In this document: positions 57,279 to 64,000 of the stretch, piece after piece
Layout: each line of letters begins with the position of its first letter
Position numbering within the stretch: the stretch's first letter is position 1
Source of the DNA: Corylus avellana
Lineage: Eukaryota > Streptophyta > Magnoliopsida > Fagales > Betulaceae
NCBI RefSeq assembly: GCF_901000735.1
Contig: NC_081541.1
Span: 39,700,446-39,764,445 of the forward strand
Reading direction: 5' to 3'
DNA: 64,000 bases
Position numbers and translations under genes: made by a program
Notes under the pieces: generated by a model
Told to the model about the DNA's origin: nothing
Seen by the model: only the letters and a program-made list of their open reading frames with translations
The model's database searches: none

Positions 57279-60200
57279 ATGCCCAACCAGAACCCGAAGA
57301 CAGTGAAGAAGCCCCCAGCAATGGCGTCGCAGAGTACCGAGTACGAGAGACAGAGGCTGTCGAGAATTTCGGAGAACAGGTCGAGAATGGTGGCTCTGGG
57401 CCTGCCCAAGATTGCTTCTAAGTTGTGGGGTTCCGCTCAAAAGGTGAGCGAGAAGATGAATAAAAAGAAGGGGAAAGCAAAGGTTGATGATGATGATGAT
57501 GATGATGAGGATGAGGATTATAGGCTTGATAAGGTGGAGGAGGGACCGAGTTCTTCGAGCGGAGATGAAGAGACTGATGATGATGATGAAGACTATTTAG
57601 ATGAAACATCTTCTGGGTCACGTAGAAAGAAGGTCTGCTCTTTAATCTCTGTGCGTTGTCTCTGTGTGTGTGTGATTTACTTTTAAAAAAATTTCTTTTT
57701 TCGGTTTCAATTTGCTACTTTATTTATTTCCCAACTGGTTTGTTCTATATTTTTGTGAAAACCAGTCCCAAGGAGCTCTTGCAGTGACTAAGAGAGAGCT
57801 TTGGATACTTCCAATCAAAGCTTTAACCACGAATGCTCTTTAATATAATTTTTTTTGTTTATTACAAAAGAAATGAAAGAAACCCACATAGTCAGATGTC
57901 ACAGAACAACACTGATAAGCAATAGATGATAACATTTGTGAAAGGGACTTGAAATATGGTTTCCTTCTGCAATTTCATGTGCATTTCATTTTTAAGAAGA
58001 CTTCAATCAAGCTTCATAGTAAGACATATGCTTCAATATCACCTTAGAGTAAGAGAAGGAACCCTGATGAAGCTACCCTTTACGGGGGAAAAATAATTAG
58101 TATAAAGTGTTGCAAGGTAGCTTTCATTAAATTGGTGTGGGAGTAAGTTTCACTGCTGTAATGGGCGGCGCGTGCTTTCAGTAATTATCTAAGATGCTTA
58201 GCTATAGGCTCTGCTATGACCTATTTTCTGAATACTCTCCTTTTGCTTTGCTTTTGCTCCAGGTGAAGAATATAGTTTCAAAACCTAAGAAGAAAGTTCC
58301 TGCTCAAAAGTGTTCGAGTGAGTCAGATTACATTGGTGATGCACTGAAGCAGGTACGTTTCAAGCTTCTTTGATAAATATTCTTTTACTTTGGCAGGTTT
58401 AGAGCACTAGCAGCAGCTTCCTTTTGATTTTCCCCAAGTTTAGAGAACAAAACTACTTTTTGCTTCCCTATAAAAATATATTTCACAATAGCTTTATTTA
58501 CATTTTCCTATACCATTAAAATATTATATATTTACAAAATATAAGTTCCCTACCTACCCTCACTTTTTTTCACAAAATCCCAACACAATTCTCAATTAAA
58601 GACAAAAAGATGAAAGAAAATAGAGGAAAGATAAATATTTATATTAAAATAATGTGTAGGGAACCACTTTGGGTTCCCTACACATTGGGAAACACTGTAG
58701 CAACCATTGAATGTTGGTTAAATGTAGGGAATCTGATGTGAGTAAGTTTTTGTGGTTTTTTTGAAATTTTCCCTAAACATAGGGAAGGGAATGGCATATA
58801 GGGCATTTGCTGCTAGTACTTAGGTTGAATTTCTGTTTCAATATAAACCATTAACCAACTGCTGCAATGATGGTCCTACATGATTGTACAGGATGCTAAT
58901 TCTGTAGCATCCATATGCAGGCAATTGCTCTGTCTCTACAAGGTTCTGCTGGAGTTTCAGGTGTGGTACATTGTGAGCCTTCAAAATGTGCTGAAACTGA
59001 TGTAGTGAATGCTACTCCTAATGAAAATAAGGGAAATACTCGCGTTCAGGAAGATACAGGAAGGAGGAAGAGAAAAAAATCGGTTTGTTTTGGGCTTTAG
59101 ATTAGTATGCCACTCGCAGATCTTTTGCCTCTTCTTCCTCTTACTGTCTTATGATGGTTTGCTTTTGATTTCTGGTCAGCAGTTTGCTAGTCGGCTGCAA
59201 ATGACTGAAGATGAACTGGTCGTGAACTTCTTTCAGTTTGATGGTAATTTCTGCCACCACTGTCTTTTGTGTGTATATGCTTGTGGAAAGTGATAGATAT
59301 GGGGGGAGAGAGGTTTTCATAAGCGTTCAAAGGTCCAATAAATGGGGAGCTATACTAAGATCAAAAAAATAATAATAATAAAAAAATTCAAAGGTTTGAA
59401 AAATGCAGGTGTGAGTGTAAGGTTTGTATTAGAATATATGTTGTATAATACAATGAAAAATATGAGAGTTCTTCAACTTATGCTGTGACTTCATTTCTGT
59501 AAGTTTAATTGAAACTTATTTCATTTTAATTGGACTGAATGGGCTTTAATTTCAAATCTTAACCAGCCAAAAAGAGGCAATATCCCTGTTTATGGTATTG
59601 GTCTGTTTTTCTTGAAGAAATTTTGGTCATTGATGGAGGAATATTGGCATGCAGGTGAATGGAAGGGGAGCATAACTATGAGGGATATAGAAAGAGTAGC
59701 AATGGCTCATGATTTTCTGTGGACTGAGAAGGAGTTGGCTGATATGATCCGATGCTTTGATAGTGATGGAGATGGGAAGGTCAGTTCCTTCTGCTTTTAG
59801 GCTTTATTTCTTCAATTAATATTTTAAAAAATAGCACTAGTAATTTTCTTCTTATAAATTGTTCGTAAATCAGCAAAAACATAAAGTTAAGAAAGGGTAG
59901 AGAAGTAATTGAAGTTTGTAGATCGAGATGGAAATTGGGACTCTTTATTTGGCACTTTTGTGAGAGCTTCTCGTTTGATCCTCGGCCTAGTTATTAATAT
60001 GGTGCGTGGAAAAGGAAAAGAAAGAAATAAAGTCACTTTGTTCAGCTAGACAAACTTCAAATTTCTGTAGACTGTAGAGCTCTGGACACAAATAACAAAA
60101 TATTTTATTTCTTCTCGCTTGCGCACTTCGACACAAATGTGTTGGGATATTTATGTAAATGGTAAACATGTATACTAGTCTCGATGTGTTTAAGATTCTA

Positions 60201-60458
60201 CCTAGTTTACTTTAGTAATTCATGTTTCAGCATTTTCTCCAAAAAATAAAAATAAAAAGAAGATAAAGAGATAAAATTCTCTTAGATTGCTCTGTCGACT
60301 GAGGCTTGTAAGAGTTTCCCTTTGTATAAAAAGTATTCAGAATTTCTGTTGAATACAATTTCTATTTTTGCTAACTAGTTTTATTGCAGCTAAGTCTTGA
60401 TGATTTTCGAAAGATTGCCAGTCGATGCAACATGATAAAAGGGCCTGAAAATTCTTGA
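57279..60458 (+). CDS. EF-hand calcium-binding protein with a UIM-like motif, 6 exons, 286 aa
   Basis: A probable calcium sensor. Exons: 57279-57632, 58263-58352, 58921-59082, 59183-59243 (or from 59180), 59655-59779, 60390-60458. All introns are GT-AG and the sum is 861 nt in frame. Order of parts: YERQRLSRISENRSRMVALGLPKIASKL (residues 22-49), an acidic Asp/Glu tract and a basic KKKV region, then a helix D-ALKQAIALSLQ (about 140-155, across the exon 2/3 junction) matching the ubiquitin-interacting consensus L-x-x-A-I-x-x-S-L. A weak EF loop (DGEWKGSITMRD, 222-233) and a canonical EF loop DSDGDGKLSLDD (258-269) follow. The charged tracts suggest the nucleus. The second ATG (57321, AGCAATGGCG) has the better context and gives 272 aa. 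I do not recognise a named gene. A Harbinger-type MITE lies in intron 2. Confidence 0.88.
58402..58819. repeat. PIF/Harbinger-type MITE in intron 2 of the EF-hand gene
   Basis: It is flanked by TTA on both sides (58399-58401 and 58820-58822). The left end GAGCACTAGCAGCAGC is matched by the reverse complement of the right end (GTACTAGCAGCAAATGCC). 418 bp with no coding capacity. A 3-bp TTA duplication plus terminal repeats fits a Tourist-like element. Confidence 0.7.
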
Positions 60459-62719
60459 TGGGTTCAAAGTATTAACAATCTAGTTGTACAGATCGATTTT
60501 CCAGGTATGATGAAGGTGTGGATGGAGTGGTGATGTGTTGTTATATGAAGTTTTTACTCGCCGATGCACATGATCTATTCATTGGTTTCTTTTCTTTCTT
60601 TGCTTTATTTTCTACCAAAAATCAGGATAACCTGATAATTTCCACCCCTTTCTTTCCCTACAGGCAAGTAGGTTTTTCAAGCCCAGCAACACATCATGCT
60701 CTGCAACCAATCTGCAATGATTTAACCGTGTTTCCAGGATTTTTTTTTTTTTTTGGTTCAAGTTGAAGCTAGTGATGTTTTCATTCTTACTTGTAAAGTG
60801 TGTTGATTGTCTATCTTTGATTGTTGAGTTGGGATGATGGTCATAATTCATACATATATGAATGCCAGTGGTTGTAGGATAATGCAGATTGAATTTGACT
60901 GTGAATCCTGGTCGATGTATGTACCAAAGGGCATGAAGCACAAGAAAATTAAAACTTAACAAAATCCAATAGATACACCTTCTTCCCCACAATTTAACAA
61001 CAATCAAAAGTCGGTGCTTTTTCCATCAAAACAGATATTCGAACAATCAAAAAGTACATATCTAAAAAGAGAAGTACTTCTTACAAAAAAAAAAAAAAAA
61101 GAGAAGTACTTGAAACGTAGAAGTCGAGAAAGAAGAAATCTTAAGATGCAGAAGTCAAAGAGAGACGAGATCCCTGATAGAGGAGATGTGCTAACAAAGA
61201 GAGAGAGAAGAGCTCTAGAGTTGGGTTGAGCGAGAATGAGAGGTTTGGAGCCGAATTGAGTGTGAGAGTGAGTGGGGAGATGTTTTACAATTTTTAAAAT
61301 TGGAAATCAATTTATAGTGGGATCAGGATCCCTAGCAATAGCTGGGGAATTGTCCATCAGGTTTTTTGTTAATGTGAACCGTCTAATTTCATCTAACCGT
61401 TTAAAACTCGCCACGTGTTCCACTCAATATAAAATAATAAAATATTATTTAATTTAAAATAAAATAAATGTAAAATAAAATAATTAAAAAAAAAATTAAA
61501 AATATGGAGTAGGTGGCCGGCCACCCCAGCTCAGCCATGGGGTGGCCGAAGCCACCCCCAAGGTTTGGTTGGGGGTGACCGAAGCCACTCCATGCCCCTA
61601 GGGGGTGGTTCGGCCACCCCTATGGCCAAACCCATAAATTTTGATTTATGGATAAAAATATAAAGGAGACATGCTTTAAAAGTAGTTCTTTAAAAGGAGA
61701 CATGCTTTAAAAGTAGACAGGTGTTTTTCCAATTTTGTTTTATTTTCATTTCAAGCAACAAGCATGTAGTAATTAGTTCTTTGGAACCCAAAGGTAGCAT
61801 AGGAAAACAATTCCAGACTAGTTCTGCTGGCAGCAAGCTCACATGATCAAATGGTCTGAATTGAGTAATTAAGCAAAATCAGAAACAGGGCCATTGAATG
61901 GTGTAACATCAATTAAATCAAATGGCTCAGGGGAGGCTTACAAGATTCCCAGTAAGATGGCAGACTTCCTCCTAAATGGTCATATACATAAATAAACATA
62001 TACAAGGTATATGTATGTGTACATATGTCCATCCATTTGCATAAATATGTGTGTGCATGCATGCATGTAAATTACATTTCACGGACTTGCCCCAAGGTAC
62101 CTACAGTCATCATATCACACTATCCGAAAGCTAGAAATGAAAGCTTTCTCTCTCATAAAGCTCAGTGGCTACAAACACTGTTAAGACCCACAAAAGAAAA
62201 GGTAGCATATTCAGAATATTGTGATGCAAAAAACAGGAGTCTACAACAATTCTAACCATTTCCCTTGCGAGTTAAGACATAATTTAGATGTGTAGTACAT
62301 TGACTGAGCAAAGTTGGCAGCATATGAAATTTCCATATTATAGATATAGCACACATCATATGATGAATAGAGTCTTTTTAAAAAAATAAAATTAACTAAA
62401 ATTAAAATCAGCCTTCTTTTGGTTGACAAGAAAACTTGGGAAAAAAAAAAAGACGTATTTCAATAAACCTAAAGTATTAGTAAAGAAGGCTTTGACAACA
62501 CTTTTCAAGAGAAGAGATATTTCGACCAAAGTTGACAAAGTGGATATCCCATAACAAAAATAAGGAACAAGTTCACCAATGTGCTCCAAAAAAATCGAAC
62601 AAACAAAAAAAATTTACAATCTTTTCCTATCCTAACCGACACCAACTGTGAAACAGAGTTTTGGTTGGTTCTCTGTTTTTTTATCATTCACAAAGTGCTA
62701 GGCAAGTAAGGTAGCAAAC
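60459..62719. other. Gene-free region between the EF-hand and NAC genes
   Basis: The first 300-400 bp are the likely 3' UTR of the EF-hand gene, and the last few hundred the 3' UTR of the NAC gene, which is transcribed towards it. Between them are A-rich stretches and a GC-rich repeat (61490-61640). ORFs here are Lys/Arg-rich low-complexity translations. Confidence 0.55.
61490..61640. repeat. GC-rich GGGTGGCCG/CCACCCC repeat
   Basis: GGTGGCCGGCCACCCCAG, GGGGTGGCCGAAGCCACCCC and GTTCGGCCACCCCTATGGCC follow an A/T tract. The same arrangement stands at 41300-41460, suggesting a dispersed repeat. Several segments are palindromic. Confidence 0.5.
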
Positions 62720-63574
62720 TCAGGATCCCAAGAAAGAATCCACCCATGCATCAAGCGGCAGATGTCCACCCACAGGGGAAGGCGGTGGCGGCAGATAACC
62801 GTATGAAGCATAAAACTCAGACGCAGAGTCATCATTACAGCTCATCAAGGTTTCCAAATATTCATATGAAACACTAAACTCAGAATCAGAGTTATCACTA
62901 GCTGGTGGTAGACAGCCTTGTGGTAGACAGCCCAGAGGGGTTTCCAATTCAGACTGAGGCGTTCCAAATTCAGATGGACATTCTGATGGAGTCCAAGTGG
63001 CTTGAGGCCCTTCACATTCGACATCGCAGCGCATCTTCTTTCTCTGCTGGGATCCGTCCTCTTCGTCATAGCATGGACATGGAGTTTCCACAGAGATGAT
63101 GGTGGGAGAAGACTGATCTTGAAAGCATCTTTTAACGCCAGCTCTTGATCTTGATTCTTTCTTTTGGATGGTGCACAGGACCCAGTCAGTCGTCCGTTCT
63201 CCCTCCCCAACTAATGAGAACTCGTGCATTAACCAGTTGGATTTCTGTTTCTTCACCTTGAAACAGAAGAGTTTCCTGGCTCCAATAACATCACCCTGAG
63301 CATCATAGATTTTGTCGGAAGAATTCTCATGCCAAACACCGCACCCCGCTGTTCGTGCCACACGATTTTTGCTTAGTTTTTTTAGGCGGGTAAAAACGTA
63401 AAGCTTCTCCTCCTGATCACCACAGAATTGCCAGGGAGCCTTTTCACCATAAATATCAAAATCTCGAATGCCATCCCAACCCACATCTTCTCCCCTTGCC
63501 TTGTTCAACAAATAGAAGCCTACGAGCTCTTCATCGGTGGGCTCAAAACGAAATCCCACCGGCATCATCATCAT
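62720..63574 (-). CDS. NAC-domain transcription factor, 284 aa, intronless
   Basis: A plant-specific DNA-binding transcription factor. The NAC domain spans about residues 5-140 with all five subdomains: A (VGFRFEPTDEELVGFYLLNK), B (IRDFDIYGEKAPWQF), C (EEKLYVFTRLKKL..NRVARTAGCGVW), D (VIGARKLFCFKVKKQKSNWLMHEF) and E (DWVLCTIQKKE). The DNA-contacting WxxxxG-type segment is altered to WHENSSD. The C-terminal half is acidic and Ser/Pro-rich. It holds two copies of an SEFxxSYxYL motif (about 234-243 and 255-264) and ends DAWVDSFLGS, plausibly the activation region. Four tandem ATG codons start the frame; the first has been used. Most NAC genes have introns in the domain, so an uninterrupted frame is unusual. 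The subgroup is not assigned. Confidence 0.93.
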   Translation of the reverse strand: MMMMPVGFRFEPTDEELVGFYLLNKARGEDVGWDGIRDFDIYGEKAPWQFCGDQEEKLYVFTRLKKLSKNRVARTAGCGVWHENSSDKIYDAQGDVIGARKLFCFKVKKQKSNWLMHEFSLVGEGERTTDWVLCTIQKKESRSRAGVKRCFQDQSSPTIISVETPCPCYDEEDGSQQRKKMRCDVECEGPQATWTPSECPSEFGTPQSELETPLGCLPQGCLPPASDNSDSEFSVSYEYLETLMSCNDDSASEFYASYGYLPPPPSPVGGHLPLDAWVDSFLGS

Positions 63575-63690
63575 TCACTCCCTCTTGAAGAAAAACAAGA
63601 ACGAGAGACGACTTCACTGTGACTTTCACTTCCTCTTGACTCTCTGTTTCACTCCCACTCTCTGTTTCACTCCCTCTTGAAGCCATGGCC

Positions 63691-63698
63691 CTTATATA
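63691..63698 (-). promoter_or_regulatory. TATA box of the NAC gene
   Basis: TATATAAG on the minus strand, 117 bp upstream of the first ATG. It implies a 5' leader of about 85-90 nt, in which TTTCACT- and CCTCTTGA-type direct repeats are seen. Confidence 0.6.
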
Positions 63699-63719
63699 GA
63701 AGCCAATGCCACCGACTTA

Positions 63720-63750
63720 GGTCCACCGCCTTAGCTAAAGGCGGTGGACC
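63720..63750. promoter_or_regulatory. 31-bp palindrome upstream of the NAC TATA box
   Basis: GGTCCACCGCCTT and its exact reverse complement AAGGCGGTGGACC surround a 5-bp centre AGCTA. The palindrome starts about 22 bp upstream of the TATA box. A dimeric factor site or a cruciform are possibilities; no known factor site is claimed. Confidence 0.75.
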
Positions 63751-64000
63751 AACGACTTGCCGCTGTTCAATTTAAATTTTGAACTGGACGACTTGCCGTA
63801 TTTGGCTGTATTAAAGGAGCTGCAGCATTTTTCTTCTTTTTTTTTTAGGGAAAAATGTAAATTCAGCCCTTATAGTTTACCTGATTTACAATTAACTCTT
63901 TGTAGTATCAAAATGAACTCAAAAGTCCCTGAGGTATGCCAAAAATATAATTTAGTCTCTACAATCAAATTTCATCCACTTATTTAACAAATTCACTTAG
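63751..64000. other. Upstream flank of the NAC gene to the window end
   Basis: AT-rich, with no coding sequence recognised. The last 150 bp (AGGGAAAAATGTAAATTCAG, AAAAGTCCCTGAGGTATG) resemble a common dispersed plant repeat, only weakly. Confidence 0.4.

Noticed and set aside
61014..61229. Lys/Arg-rich 71-codon ORF
   Set aside because: It spans a poly-A tract and GAGAGA sequence, so composition alone explains the open frame.

Overview
This window looks like nuclear DNA of a woody core eudicot. The evidence is plant-specific gene families (GRAS/HAM, NAC, a plastid CDP-diacylglycerol synthase with a transit peptide), GT-AG introns, AT-rich spacers, and abundant LTR, LINE, SINE, TRIM and MITE remnants. 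The species cannot be fixed from sequence alone; a Fagales-like tree is only a guess. No tRNA or rRNA genes, CRISPR arrays or organelle inserts were recognised.

Layout. 1-4.6 kb: spacer with a SINE, MITEs, then the promoter and leader of a GRAS gene. 4.64-6.88 kb (+): intronless HAIRY MERISTEM/SCL6-22-27-type GRAS gene with a perfect miR171 target site and two short uORFs in its probable leader. 6.9-30.5 kb: a long gene desert made of transposon layers. It holds a 2.19-kb solo LTR with a perfect 5-bp target duplication, a cluster of TTTCGTCATGACGAAA-type palindromes with a 51-bp-arm hairpin, three TRIM remnants, two copies of a longer SINE and several MITEs. 30.9-41.0 kb (-): a seven-exon plastid phosphatidate cytidylyltransferase gene whose exons join in frame to 407 codons. 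Its introns hold LINE and RTE fragments, an LTR-promoter-like segment and an 81-bp near-perfect inverted repeat. 41.49-46.89 kb (-): a full-length but coding-dead Ty3/gypsy chromovirus with 398-bp LTRs, sitting about 0.5 kb upstream of that gene's ATG in the same orientation. 46.9-57.2 kb: spacer with a Mutator-type transposase fragment, SINEs and a candidate secreted cysteine-rich peptide gene at 52.1 kb. 57.28-60.46 kb (+): six-exon EF-hand gene whose product also carries a ubiquitin-interacting-motif-like helix. 62.72-63.57 kb (-): intronless NAC transcription factor gene with a TATA box and a 31-bp palindrome just upstream.

The genes do not form a pathway. HAM and NAC are developmental or stress regulators, the CDP-DAG synthase feeds plastid phosphatidylglycerol synthesis, and the EF-hand protein is a probable calcium sensor. 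The most unusual material is non-coding: the intronic hairpin, palindromic-box arrays placed upstream of LTR TATA boxes, and a short tRNA-like SINE family seen six times.

Gene models were built by reading splice sites and frames by eye. Homology statements rest on remembered family motifs; no database search was run.
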